The notes below the pieces were generated by a model, which ran no database searches, had not been told where the DNA came from, and worked only from the letters and a program-made list of their open reading frames with translations. This document shows, piece by piece, positions 17,686-26,520 of a stretch of 64,000 bases of DNA (position 1 is its first letter; each line of letters starts with the position of its first letter). Source of the stretch: Bog-473 sp035551835 (GTDB taxonomy: Bacteria; Actinomycetota; Acidimicrobiia; Acidimicrobiales; RAAP-2). The stretch covers positions 33,525-97,524 of the forward strand of contig DASZMN010000092.1 in assembly GCA_035551835.1 (NCBI GenBank), given 5' to 3'. Position numbers and translations under genes: made by a program.

Positions 17686-19845
17686 TCAGACGAGCGGCAC
17701 CGAGCCCCGCACTACCGAGCCCTTGCCGATCTCGGACTCCCATCGAACCGTGCCGCCGATCGCGCCGAGCCGGTCCGCCATGTTGACGTAGCCGTGGCCC
17801 TTTTGGGCGCGGTCGGGATCAAAGCCGGGGCCGTCGTCTGTCACCGTGAACAGGAGACCACCCGCCTCTTCCCACAGCCGGAGCTCCACGCGTGCGTCCG
17901 GTGCGTGCTTGGCCGCGTTCTGCAGCGCTTCGAGACAGCAGAAGTACACAGCCGCTTCGGTCTCCGACGGGTAGCGACCGATTCCCTCCATCGAAAGGTC
18001 CACCGGGAGCGGGCTCCGGTTGGCTGCGGCGCGGAGCGCCTCGCCCAGACCGCTGTCCACGAGCAGTGGGGGATAGATGCCATGGGCCAGCTGGCGCAGC
18101 TCCTGGATTGTCTCTTGGACTTCTCCCGCGAGTTCGTCGAGCATCTCGAGCCCGGCTTCGGAATCATCGACGATGATGTCCCGAGCCAGACGCAGGTTGA
18201 CCGCGAGCGCAACAAGGTGCTGCTGTGCACCATCGTGCAGATTCCGCTCAATGCGACGCCGTTCGGCATCGCCACTCGCAACGATCCGAGCTCTCGACTC
18301 ACGGAGCGCGTCGGCCTGTTTGCGCACCTCATCGAGAGTGGTCTGCAGCGCAGTGTCCAACTGGGAGTTGTGCAGGGCAAGGCCCACCTGACGCGCGAGG
18401 TCCGAGAGGACACGGTCGTCATCCTCGGAGAACCCACTGGCCTGAGACGATCGCTCGACGACGATGAGCCCGAGCAACTCCCCCCCGTGGCTGACCGGAG
18501 CAACCCGGACCTGCTCCGTCTCGCGGTTGGCCAGGAGCGTGGGTAGCCAGATCGACGCCCACGCCGTCCCCGAGACTCCCGCTCGGGTGACGACGGGTCG
18601 TTCACGCGGTGAGACCACGATCGACCCCGGTCCGAGGTCCGGAACCGAGGCCGTGCGCTCGAGCACCTCGCCGGCTCCAGTGAAGACTTCCGCGCTGGTC
18701 AGCGTCATAGTCTTTCGCAACGACTCCGCCAGCTGTAATAGCAACTCGTCCATTGGGATGGCGCGGGTCAGTCTGCTCCCGAAGGTACGCAGCACTTCGT
18801 CGGGAGCCTCGCGCGCTCCGTAGACAAAGCGCGTCGACGACTGCAAGAACCTCGCACGGACAGGCACGAAGATCAGCGCCGCAACGCCCGACGCCACCAT
18901 GGAGAGGGCGAGCACCTCCTTGTCGCCAGTGGTCTTGGGTGCATGGCCCAGGCCGAGCACCAGAACGAGGTAGATGGCCGATACGACGACCACGAAGCCC
19001 ATGACCGCGAGGACCTGCACGAGGCCCCGGCTTCCGTGCGGCGCCAGGCGACGGCTCTCGCTGGCCAGGAGGCCGAGCGGGACCAGGACCGTCCCGGCGG
19101 CGACGACGGCGCCCAGCGGCCCGGGCCACCCGACAAGCAGGTGCAGGACCGTCGCCCCGAGTGCGACGGTCACCGCCAACGTCACTCCGATGCCGAACCA
19201 TTGCATGCGCTCCCGCCGGTATCCGATGGCGGCGACGTAGCGCGCACGCATGGGAGCAAGCGCCAACGCTGCCGCAATCGTCCAGCTGATGGCGCCATCG
19301 ACCACGGTGAACGGGTGATGGGTTGCGACGAGCGCGAGGCCGACGCCCAGAGCGGCCATATAGGCAACTTGGGCGGCGCCCCGCCGAACCGGGTCATGAA
19401 GTCGGCCATCGGGAAGGGCGAGCAGGAAGTGGAAGGAGATCGCCGTGACGAGGATTGCGGCCAGCGTTGCGACGTCCCGCGCGCTGGCCGACGAATGCAC
19501 GGTCTCGGCCTGACGCCCGGCCGTGAGTGCCACCATCGCCACGATGGCGTCGACCGCGGCGAGCAGATGGAACGGTGATTGCTTACTCCCCGTGCGTTCG
19601 CGCGCACGGGTGTCGACGAACCCGACCACGGCCCAGACAACGGTGAGACCGAAGGCAACGGCGTCGACCGGCTTCGTTCCGCCTGGTACCGCGATGCGGA
19701 GGCCGACCACAACACCGGCGATCGTCAGTCCCAGCATCACCACGTGGACGAACCGGAACCACCCGAGCGCCGACGTGTCAGCGGCGGAACCGACAGCCGG
19801 CGGTGACTCTGCCACCTTGAGCTTCACCTCTCCCGGGACGGTCAC
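17686..19845 (-). CDS. Membrane sensor histidine kinase (HisKA_3, GAF)
   Basis: A 719-residue protein. Residues 28-310 hold roughly eight to ten membrane helices. A GAF-like region follows (about 350-490), then a coiled coil and the NarL-partner dimerisation motif with His537 (RIERNLHDGAQQHLV). The HATPase domain has AAKHAPDA as N-box and DDGPGF and KGHGYVNMADR as G-boxes. Kinases of this class phosphorylate NarL/FixJ regulators, two of which flank it. Start: GTG after GGAGAAGGG. The membrane domain could sense lipid, redox or envelope state; the signal is unknown. Confidence 0.88.
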   Translation of the reverse strand: MTVPGEVKLKVAESPPAVGSAADTSALGWFRFVHVVMLGLTIAGVVVGLRIAVPGGTKPVDAVAFGLTVVWAVVGFVDTRARERTGSKQSPFHLLAAVDAIVAMVALTAGRQAETVHSSASARDVATLAAILVTAISFHFLLALPDGRLHDPVRRGAAQVAYMAALGVGLALVATHHPFTVVDGAISWTIAAALALAPMRARYVAAIGYRRERMQWFGIGVTLAVTVALGATVLHLLVGWPGPLGAVVAAGTVLVPLGLLASESRRLAPHGSRGLVQVLAVMGFVVVVSAIYLVLVLGLGHAPKTTGDKEVLALSMVASGVAALIFVPVRARFLQSSTRFVYGAREAPDEVLRTFGSRLTRAIPMDELLLQLAESLRKTMTLTSAEVFTGAGEVLERTASVPDLGPGSIVVSPRERPVVTRAGVSGTAWASIWLPTLLANRETEQVRVAPVSHGGELLGLIVVERSSQASGFSEDDDRVLSDLARQVGLALHNSQLDTALQTTLDEVRKQADALRESRARIVASGDAERRRIERNLHDGAQQHLVALAVNLRLARDIIVDDSEAGLEMLDELAGEVQETIQELRQLAHGIYPPLLVDSGLGEALRAAANRSPLPVDLSMEGIGRYPSETEAAVYFCCLEALQNAAKHAPDARVELRLWEEAGGLLFTVTDDGPGFDPDRAQKGHGYVNMADRLGAIGGTVRWESEIGKGSVVRGSVPLV

Positions 19846-19868
19846 AGACGTCGCCCTTCTCCGCTCTG

Positions 19869-20573
19869 TCAGGACTGCACGGCGACCGGGACGTCGGAGT
19901 CCTCGGCAACCTCGACGCGCCCGTCCCGCATCCGCACGATCCGGGCTGCGGCAGACGCCACGCCGGAATCGTGGGTCACGAGAAGAATGGTCTGTCCACC
20001 CGCGTGGAGCCGGCTCAGGAGCTCAATGACCTCCTGGCCGCCTTCGGAGTCCAATGCCCCGGTGGGTTCGTCCGCCAAAAGGAGGGTGGGCTCGTTGGCC
20101 AAGGCGCGCGCAATGGCGAGCCTTTGGCGCTGACCGCCCGAGAGCATGCCAGGCACGGTGGACGCCTTGTCCCCGATGCCGAGAAGGTCCAGAAGATCGC
20201 GCGCCCGGCTTTCCGCCATCTTGCGCTTCCGCCCGGCTATCACGGCGGGGAGGGCAACGTTCTCCAACACCGTCATCCCCTCCAGGAGATTGAAGAACTG
20301 GAAGACGATGCCGATGTGACGCCGTCGCATTTGCGAGAGCTCGTCTTCGGTCCGCCCGGTGACCTGCTCGCCGGCGACGGTGATCGTGCCCTCATCAGCG
20401 ACGTCGAGCCCGGCGATCAGGTTGAGGAGGGTGGACTTCCCACAACCTGAGGGGCCCATCAAGGCAATGAAGTCCCCCGCCGGCAGCACCAAGTTGGCGC
20501 CCCGGAGGGCTCGAACCGGAGCGTTCTCCGCCTCGAAGGTCTTTCGAACCTTGTCTACGACCAAGGCATCCAT
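19869..20573 (-). CDS. ABC transporter ATPase, MacB/LolD type, without adjacent permease
   Basis: A 234-residue nucleotide-binding subunit. It shows Walker A GPSGCGKST, Q-loop VFQFFNLL, signature LSGGQRQRLAIARAL, Walker B LLLADEPTGALDS and H-loop VTHD. Sequence style matches the MacB/LolD/FtsE group, which works with FtsX-like permeases in lipoprotein, peptide or drug export. No permease is encoded nearby. ATG 20573 follows GAAGGA and sits next to the stop of the upstream cyclase gene, so the two are cotranscribed. It may serve a distant permease. Confidence 0.85.
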   Translation of the reverse strand: MDALVVDKVRKTFEAENAPVRALRGANLVLPAGDFIALMGPSGCGKSTLLNLIAGLDVADEGTITVAGEQVTGRTEDELSQMRRRHIGIVFQFFNLLEGMTVLENVALPAVIAGRKRKMAESRARDLLDLLGIGDKASTVPGMLSGGQRQRLAIARALANEPTLLLADEPTGALDSEGGQEVIELLSRLHAGGQTILLVTHDSGVASAAARIVRMRDGRVEVAEDSDVPVAVQS

Positions 20574-20574
20574 G

Positions 20575-21933
20575 TCAGGTTCCTTCTTTCGTCGCGCCAC
20601 CGCCTGGGCATGCGCCTCCCACTAGTTTGTATGCAACGACCGGTGTCTCGCGCCCTTTCACCAGTTGGGGGGGCAACGCGATCGTCGGTCGAGGCGATTG
20701 CCAAGCCTCCACCGTCCCCTGGGAGACCACCGTCTCCCCGGCTTCCGCCAGCTGCTGAAGGCGTTGCGACATGTTCACGGTATCGCCGACGAGGGTGTAC
20801 TCCAGCCGCTCCTCGGAGCCCAAGAGTGCCGCTGCTGCTTCGCCCGTGGACAACCCCAGCCCGAGTCCAAAGGCAGGAAGGCCCTCCTCGCGCCACCGAT
20901 CGTTGATCCCCCGCTGCTTTTCGTGCATGGCCAGCGCTGCCGCCACCGCCCTTTCCGCGTGGTCCACCTGCTCGAACGGCGCGCCGAAGACGGCCATCAC
21001 GGCGTCACCGACGAACTGCATCACGGTGCCATTCTCACCGAGGATGGCGTCGTTCATGGCGGCGCGGTGGACGTTCAGTTGTCCCGCCAGTTGGCTGGGA
21101 TCGGCATGCTCGGCGATGCTCGAGTATGAGCGGATGTCGCTCATGAGTACCGTCACGACCACCCGTTCCGTCTCGCCAAGCTGCTTGCCGTCGCGGCGAA
21201 GCTTCTCGGCAAGACCTCCGGGCAGCAAACGCGACAGCGTCTCTCCTTGTTCCTCGCGGTCCACAATCGCCTGATGGAGAAGGCGCAAGCGCTGGAGTGC
21301 GCCTTCGGTTCCCGCCGACACGCCCTCCGCCAACTTGACGAACACGGCCTCGACCTCGGCGTCCACGGCCTCGGGCGGCAGGCCCCTCGCGACGGCGATG
21401 GCCTTGATGGGCTTGCCCTCGGCAACCATGCCGAGCAACGCCTCCTCGGCCGGCGACAGACCACCGTGTGTCGTGACCGGCCGCACGAGGGCGTCCACGA
21501 TGGCGGGGTCAAGCGCGTTCCCACCGGTCGCCACTGCTCGAATCGCGTCCACGAGCTGATCGCCCTGAGCGATGTGGTCCTTCAAGAGATAGCCGTAACC
21601 GGCCGAACCCTCAGCGAGAAGCGAGACGGCGTACTCCGGGTCGTCATATTGGGAAAGGATCACGACCCCGGTCCCCGGGTGGCGCTTCCGGACCTCCTTG
21701 GCGGCGTCGATCCCTTCGCGGTTGAAGGCCGGCGGCATCCGGATGTCCGTGACCAGGACCTGGGGTTCCAATTCCCGTGCCCCCTGCACAACCTCGTCAT
21801 AGTCGGCCGCCACCCCGACGATGTGCAGGTCCTTGTGACGCTCGATCAATGCCCGCACTCCCTCTCGCACGATCAAGTTGTCGTCGGCCAAGAGCACTGA
21901 GATCGTCGGCGGCCCAGCCGCGCCATCATCCAT
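20575..21933 (-). CDS. Response regulator-HTH-class III cyclase fusion
   Basis: A 452-residue three-domain protein. The receiver occupies 10-135 with Asp17/18, phospho-acceptor Asp63 (VLVTDIRMPP) and Lys118. Residues 159-204 (LSPAEEALLGMVAEGKPIKA onward) align without gaps to the LuxR HTH of the regulator at 16539. The C-terminus (255-437) is a class III cyclase with metal aspartates Asp266 and Asp310, Asp384 and catalytic Asn387/Arg391; the adenine-selecting Lys position is Gln306. Output would be phosphorylation-controlled cyclic nucleotide. The ATG at 21933 is assumed; a longer start at 22005 is possible. Confidence 0.88.
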   Translation of the reverse strand: MDDGAAGPPTISVLLADDNLIVREGVRALIERHKDLHIVGVAADYDEVVQGARELEPQVLVTDIRMPPAFNREGIDAAKEVRKRHPGTGVVILSQYDDPEYAVSLLAEGSAGYGYLLKDHIAQGDQLVDAIRAVATGGNALDPAIVDALVRPVTTHGGLSPAEEALLGMVAEGKPIKAIAVARGLPPEAVDAEVEAVFVKLAEGVSAGTEGALQRLRLLHQAIVDREEQGETLSRLLPGGLAEKLRRDGKQLGETERVVVTVLMSDIRSYSSIAEHADPSQLAGQLNVHRAAMNDAILGENGTVMQFVGDAVMAVFGAPFEQVDHAERAVAAALAMHEKQRGINDRWREEGLPAFGLGLGLSTGEAAAALLGSEERLEYTLVGDTVNMSQRLQQLAEAGETVVSQGTVEAWQSPRPTIALPPQLVKGRETPVVAYKLVGGACPGGGATKEGT

Positions 21934-22065
21934 TGACTCAGTTCTCACACACTCCGTAGTCGGCGAACAGGTGGGGATCCTCCCGGCAACGGTGGTGCTA
22001 GGCACACCCTCGGACGCCTGTCACCACACTCGTCATCCCAGGTTCCCCGGTACACGCTGAGATCC

Positions 22066-23088
22066 ATGAGCACGGACACGGCCAGCCGCCACGAGTCGGT
22101 CGTCACCTCGCTTTCGTGGATTCCCACCGAGGCGATCGAAGGCGCTCAGCGCCTGGCCTTCGACTCCGGCATCACGCATTACGACCCCCCACCGCCGGCC
22201 GAGGGGATGGATGTTGAGCGTCTACGCGATGAAGATCGCTTCCGCTTCGCGAACGAGCTGCGCGCCTTCATTTCCGTGGACCGGTCGGGGGAGATCGTCG
22301 ACTGCGGCTACGCGGGGCGAGGGCTCATGGGGACGACCCTGGTGAATCTCAAGGCGGTCAAGCACCGCTTCCAGGCGGTGCAACTCCCTACGATCCAACG
22401 AGAACCCGAATTTGGCGACGGGTGGGTGCGGTTCTCCCAGACCTGCGGTGGGCGAACCGGCGTCCCCGCCCCCCGTCGGGTACGCCGCCGTCCCTTCGTG
22501 CAGTGGCAGGCGCCCCTGGTCTGGACCACGCTCTCCCTCACCCTCCACGCTGACGGCCGGTCGGAGCGAGCTCTCATCGGGGCGAGCAAGTTCCCCCGCC
22601 ACTGGGTCTACGACGACGACAACAGGCTCTCGCACAAATCGGGGATGACGGACTTCAAGGATTGGTACCGCAAGTCGTTCGGCAAGCACAGCCCGTGGGG
22701 CGATGAAGATTCCGAGGCGTTGGTCTCCGTCGTCGAGTCGGCCCTCGAGACGTCACTTTCGGCTGAGCTGATGCAAGGTGGTGGCAAGCGGCGCATCGAT
22801 CGCTTCCCGGCCGGCTCGGTGCTGGTGAAGGAGGGGGAGCCGGGCACCGAGGTCATGTTGATCCTCGACGGGATCGTCAGGGTCGAGCGCGGCGGCGAAC
22901 GCCTCGCGGAGTACGGCCCCGGAGCGCTACTCGGGGAGAGGGCGCATCTCGAGGGAGGAATTCGAACCTCGAGCAACACCGCGGTGACGCCCTGTCGCGT
23001 GGCGATGTTCGAGGCAGCACTCGTCGAGCGGTCGCATCTTGAGGAGCTGTCGGCGGGTCATCGCCGCGAGGACGCCGCGCGAGACTGA
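22066..23088 (+). CDS. Cyclic-nucleotide-binding-domain protein
   Basis: A 340-residue protein. The first 240 residues are a domain I do not recognise, containing IVDCGYAGRGLMG. Residues 248-340 form a cNMP-binding fold: DRFPAGSVLVKEGEPGTEVM, then the phosphate-binding cassette GALLGERAHLEGGIRTSS, with the Glu and Arg that bind ribose and phosphate. No HTH follows, so it is not a Crp transcription factor. It is divergent from the cyclase-fusion gene and is the natural candidate reader of its product. Confidence 0.8.
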   Translation: MSTDTASRHESVVTSLSWIPTEAIEGAQRLAFDSGITHYDPPPPAEGMDVERLRDEDRFRFANELRAFISVDRSGEIVDCGYAGRGLMGTTLVNLKAVKHRFQAVQLPTIQREPEFGDGWVRFSQTCGGRTGVPAPRRVRRRPFVQWQAPLVWTTLSLTLHADGRSERALIGASKFPRHWVYDDDNRLSHKSGMTDFKDWYRKSFGKHSPWGDEDSEALVSVVESALETSLSAELMQGGGKRRIDRFPAGSVLVKEGEPGTEVMLILDGIVRVERGGERLAEYGPGALLGERAHLEGGIRTSSNTAVTPCRVAMFEAALVERSHLEELSAGHRREDAARD

Positions 23089-23092
23089 TTCG

Positions 23093-23929
23093 GTGCGCGT
23101 GACCTTCTGCGGGACCCGAGGGTCGACGCCTGCACCCGGTCCCGATTATGTCCGCTACGGCGGAAACACCTCGTGTGTCGCGGTGTCCCACGATGACGCC
23201 GGGCCCACGCTGCTCCTCGACGCCGGGACGGGCCTACGACGGGTGCAAGAGCTGCTGGGTGGCCGCGCCTTCCAGGGCTCGCTCCTTCTCACCCACCTGC
23301 ACTGGGACCACGTGCAGGGCCTGCCCTTCTTCCCTTCAGGCGACCGCGAGGGATCACGCGTCACCCTCCTCCTCCCCGCTGACGGTGAAACGGGCGCATC
23401 GGACCTCCTGGCCCGCATGATGTCCCCACCGTTCTTCCCCATTGGTCCCACCCAGCTTCGTGGTGACTGGGACTTCGGCTTTGTGCCCGACGGCGCCTTC
23501 GAGGCCGAGGGCTTTTCGGTTGTGGCCAGAGACGTGCCGCACAAGGGTGGGCACACCCTGGGGTTTCGGGTGAGCGACGGCCGCACGTCATTTGCGTACA
23601 TCCCTGACCACTGTCCCACCGCACTCGGGACTGGACCCGAGGAGCTCGGCGTGTACCACGAACGCGCCCTCGAGCTGGCGTGCGGCGTGGACCTGCTGAT
23701 CCACGATTCGCATCTGCGGGCAGAAGAAGTGGCGACCGAGGGCTTCTTCGGGCATGCGGCGGCGGAGTACGCAGTGCGGCTCGGGGAACTGGCGGGTGCA
23801 CGACGAGTCGTGTTGTTCCATCATCGACCAGAGCGCACGGACGTCGAGATCGAGCGCACCGTCGAACGGTTCGCGGAGGGTGCGCTGCCCGTCATCGCCG
23901 CTGAGGAAGGCACGACGGTCGCCCTGTGA
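23093..23929 (+). CDS. MBL-fold metallohydrolase
   Basis: A 278-residue metallo-beta-lactamase-fold enzyme. The HxHxDH motif is THLHWDHVQGLPFF (His68, His70, Asp72, His73). Further metal-ligand regions are IHDSHLRAEE and the late VVLFHHRPERTD. The N-terminus VTFCGTRGSTPAPG resembles RNase Z/phosphodiesterase-like members. It begins four bases after the cNMP-binding gene and is probably in the same operon. A role in cyclic-nucleotide hydrolysis is attractive but inferred from context only. Confidence 0.82.
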   Translation: MRVTFCGTRGSTPAPGPDYVRYGGNTSCVAVSHDDAGPTLLLDAGTGLRRVQELLGGRAFQGSLLLTHLHWDHVQGLPFFPSGDREGSRVTLLLPADGETGASDLLARMMSPPFFPIGPTQLRGDWDFGFVPDGAFEAEGFSVVARDVPHKGGHTLGFRVSDGRTSFAYIPDHCPTALGTGPEELGVYHERALELACGVDLLIHDSHLRAEEVATEGFFGHAAAEYAVRLGELAGARRVVLFHHRPERTDVEIERTVERFAEGALPVIAAEEGTTVAL

Positions 23930-23936
23930 AGTGCCG

Positions 23937-25382
23937 ATGAGGCGGGCCGATGCCACCGTGGTCGGCGCCGGGCCGAACGGGCTCGTTGCAGCCCTCACGC
24001 TCGCCCGCAGCGGATTGAAGGTCGACGTCTACGAGGCGGCTTCGGATCCCGGCGGCGGCTGCCGTACCGCCGAGCTCACGCTGCCGGGGTTCCGCCACGA
24101 CGTCTGCTCGGCCGTCCATCCATTGCTCCTGGCATCGCCCGCCTTCCGCGACATCGACCTGTCGAGGCACGGGGTGCGACTGCTCACTCCGGAGGTCGCA
24201 TTCGCACACCCGCTCGAGGATGGTCGCGGCGCTGCCGTCGGTGGAACAGTTGCCGACGTGGCCGCGTCGCTCGGGACGGACGGCGACGCCTACACGCACG
24301 CCTTTTCGGGTTTGGTTCGAGACCTCGACAAGGTGCTCCCGGTCTTCCTTGGGACGATGCGCTCGGTGCCGCGCCACCCGGTTGCCGCCGGCGGCTTCGG
24401 AGTCCGCGCATTGTCAACTGCGCAGGCGATGGCGGGCCGGTTCCGCACCGACGAGGCGCGCGCGCTGATCGCCGGAGCGGCGGCGCACTCGATGCTGCCA
24501 ATGACGGCACCCCTCTCGGGTGCCTTCCCGCGACTTTTCGTCGCCCTCGCACACGGTTATGGCTGGCCCGTCGTCGAGGGCGGCAGCGGGGCTGTCATTG
24601 ATGCGCTTGCCGCCGAGCTTATTTCGCTCGGCGGTCGGATCGAAACGAATTGCCTGGTGAAGAGCCTGGCCGACCTTCCGCCCACTCCGACGGTCGTCCT
24701 GGACGTGACGCCGCGGCAGCTGCTCGAGCTCGCCGGCGACCGGCTCCCGCCACGATACGCACGGGCGCTCTCCCGCTACCGGTACGGACCGGGCGTTTGC
24801 AAAGTCGATTGGGCGCTGAGCGAACCGGTCCCCTGGGCGAGCGCGGCGTGCCGGAAGACGGTCACCGTGCACGTCGGAGGCACGTTCGAAGAGATCGCGC
24901 GCAGCGAGGCGGACGTGAACGCCGGCCGGCACCCCGACCGCCCGTACTGCCTCGTCGCGCAACCCTGCCTCGTCGATCCGGCCCGTGCTCCCCAAGGCCG
25001 GCACACGTTGTGGGCCTACTGCCACGTCCCGAACGGCTCGGATGTCGACATGACGGATCGCATCGAGGCACAGATCGAGCGTTTCGCGCCGGGATTCCGC
25101 GACCTGATCCTGGCTCGTTCGACCTTCACCGCCAGCGCCACCGAAGGGCACAACCCGAGCTACGTCGGGGGCGACATCAACGCAGGAGCCGCCACCCTGC
25201 GCCAGATGCTTTTCCGCCCGACAGTGCGGTGGAACCCCTACCGCACAGCGCTCCGTGGCGTCTACCTGTGTTCGGCGGCGACGCCTCCCGGTGGCGGCGT
25301 GCACGGCATGTGTGGGCTGGGAGCAGCGCGAACGGCACTGCACGACATCGGTCGTGCGGCCCCGAGTACTGATACGCATTGA
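23937..25382 (+). CDS. FAD-dependent oxidoreductase, phytoene-desaturase-like
   Basis: A 481-residue flavoprotein. The N-terminal dinucleotide-binding motif is VVGAGPNGLVAALTLARSG, followed by VYEAASDPGGGCRT, typical of CrtI-like amine-oxidase-superfamily enzymes. The C-terminus ATPPGGGVHGMCGLGAA closes the FAD site. Members oxidise carotenoid, isoprenoid or amine substrates; the precise reaction here is unknown. It starts seven bases after the MBL gene and is likely the third gene of that operon. ATG 23937 is chosen over GTG 23931. Confidence 0.82.
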   Translation: MRRADATVVGAGPNGLVAALTLARSGLKVDVYEAASDPGGGCRTAELTLPGFRHDVCSAVHPLLLASPAFRDIDLSRHGVRLLTPEVAFAHPLEDGRGAAVGGTVADVAASLGTDGDAYTHAFSGLVRDLDKVLPVFLGTMRSVPRHPVAAGGFGVRALSTAQAMAGRFRTDEARALIAGAAAHSMLPMTAPLSGAFPRLFVALAHGYGWPVVEGGSGAVIDALAAELISLGGRIETNCLVKSLADLPPTPTVVLDVTPRQLLELAGDRLPPRYARALSRYRYGPGVCKVDWALSEPVPWASAACRKTVTVHVGGTFEEIARSEADVNAGRHPDRPYCLVAQPCLVDPARAPQGRHTLWAYCHVPNGSDVDMTDRIEAQIERFAPGFRDLILARSTFTASATEGHNPSYVGGDINAGAATLRQMLFRPTVRWNPYRTALRGVYLCSAATPPGGGVHGMCGLGAARTALHDIGRAAPSTDTH

Positions 25383-25490
25383 CGAACGGGCGCTCGCGTT
25401 GCCCCTACCGCGGTACTTCGTGGTGGCACCACGCGGACATGGTGTGGCTCCACCCTGTCACCTGGGGTGCGCAGATGCATCAATGGGAGC

Positions 25491-26507
25491 ATGTTCACGC
25501 GCACACAAGTCCCTTGGCGAATTCATGCGGTGCGAGACGTCTGGCGGCCAACTGCTAGACGACTCGCAACCGTTGCAACAGCAATCGGTGCCGGCGTCGC
25601 CACCTTCGCCGCGCTCCCCGCGACGGGGGCGTCGGCCGCCCCGACAAGCACGGGCACGGAGGTCTCGGCGGTGACCAGCCCGTACGGCTCGGTGCTCACA
25701 GTGGGCTCGGGTCAATTCTCGGGCTACACCCTCTACCAGTTCAACCGGAACACGGCGAGTGCATGCACCACGAAGGTCGACTCGGCGAATAACCCACCGC
25801 TTTCGTGCGCCGGCGCCGAGAACGACAAGACAGCGGACTGGCCGATCCTTAGCACGGTCGGTAAGCCCGTCGCCGGACCGGGCATCAACAAGCACCTGCT
25901 GGGCATGGTGTACCGCAAGGACATCGGGGCGGACCAGGTCACCTACGGCGGCAAACTGCTCTATATGTTCGACCCTGCGCCCGGCCAGTACGGAGGAGTC
26001 AACTTCATGGAAACGGTCGCACCGCTGCCGCCTTGGCACGGCGTGTGGTACTTGGTTTCCGCAAAGAACGGGCTCCCTGTCAGCGGACCCGTCGCCATCT
26101 CCACCCAGAAGCAAATTGACGGTTCGACCGTGCTCACGGCCGGCATGTTCCAGGGCATGGCCGGCCCGACCGGCTTGCCGATCGTCGTCTACAGCTACAG
26201 CAAGGACTCGAAGAACCACAGCAACTGCGCCAATTCGTGTGCACTCAGCTGGCCGCCCGTGCTCACCACGGCGGCATTCCAAGCTGGCACCGGCGTGCCG
26301 AAAAGCTCACTCGGAGTGATCCACCGCTCCGACGGCACCGAACAACTCACGTTCCAAGGCAAGCCGTTGTACTTCTACTCCGAAGAGGTGCCTCAGCTGA
26401 ACCCGCAGAATGGCAACCCGGAAAACCCGGCCACCTTGGGTGCCGGCAACGGCAAGGCAGGACCGGGCCACGACGGAACGTTCAAGCTGGTCGCCGCCAC
26501 CTCATGA
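25491..26507 (+). CDS. Secreted repeat protein (COG4315-like)
   Basis: A 338-residue exported protein. A twin-arginine-like basic N-terminus (TARRLATVATAIGAG) precedes a signal peptide ending near ATGASAAPT. The mature part has repeated segments of the type YTLYQFNR, LLYMFDP and PLYFYSE, each following K/G-rich turns and a CxxxC-type loop (CANSCALSWPPVL). These match short repeats of secreted proteins of unknown function found widely in actinobacteria. GTG 25467 is an alternative start. No gene lies in the 108-bp gap upstream. Confidence 0.75.
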   Translation: MFTRTQVPWRIHAVRDVWRPTARRLATVATAIGAGVATFAALPATGASAAPTSTGTEVSAVTSPYGSVLTVGSGQFSGYTLYQFNRNTASACTTKVDSANNPPLSCAGAENDKTADWPILSTVGKPVAGPGINKHLLGMVYRKDIGADQVTYGGKLLYMFDPAPGQYGGVNFMETVAPLPPWHGVWYLVSAKNGLPVSGPVAISTQKQIDGSTVLTAGMFQGMAGPTGLPIVVYSYSKDSKNHSNCANSCALSWPPVLTTAAFQAGTGVPKSSLGVIHRSDGTEQLTFQGKPLYFYSEEVPQLNPQNGNPENPATLGAGNGKAGPGHDGTFKLVAATS

Positions 26508-26520
26508 GCCTCGCCTAGGC

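Noticed and set aside
25383..25490. Short inverted repeats as a terminator
   Set aside because: Stems are short and imperfect, with no supporting context beyond a gap between same-strand genes.
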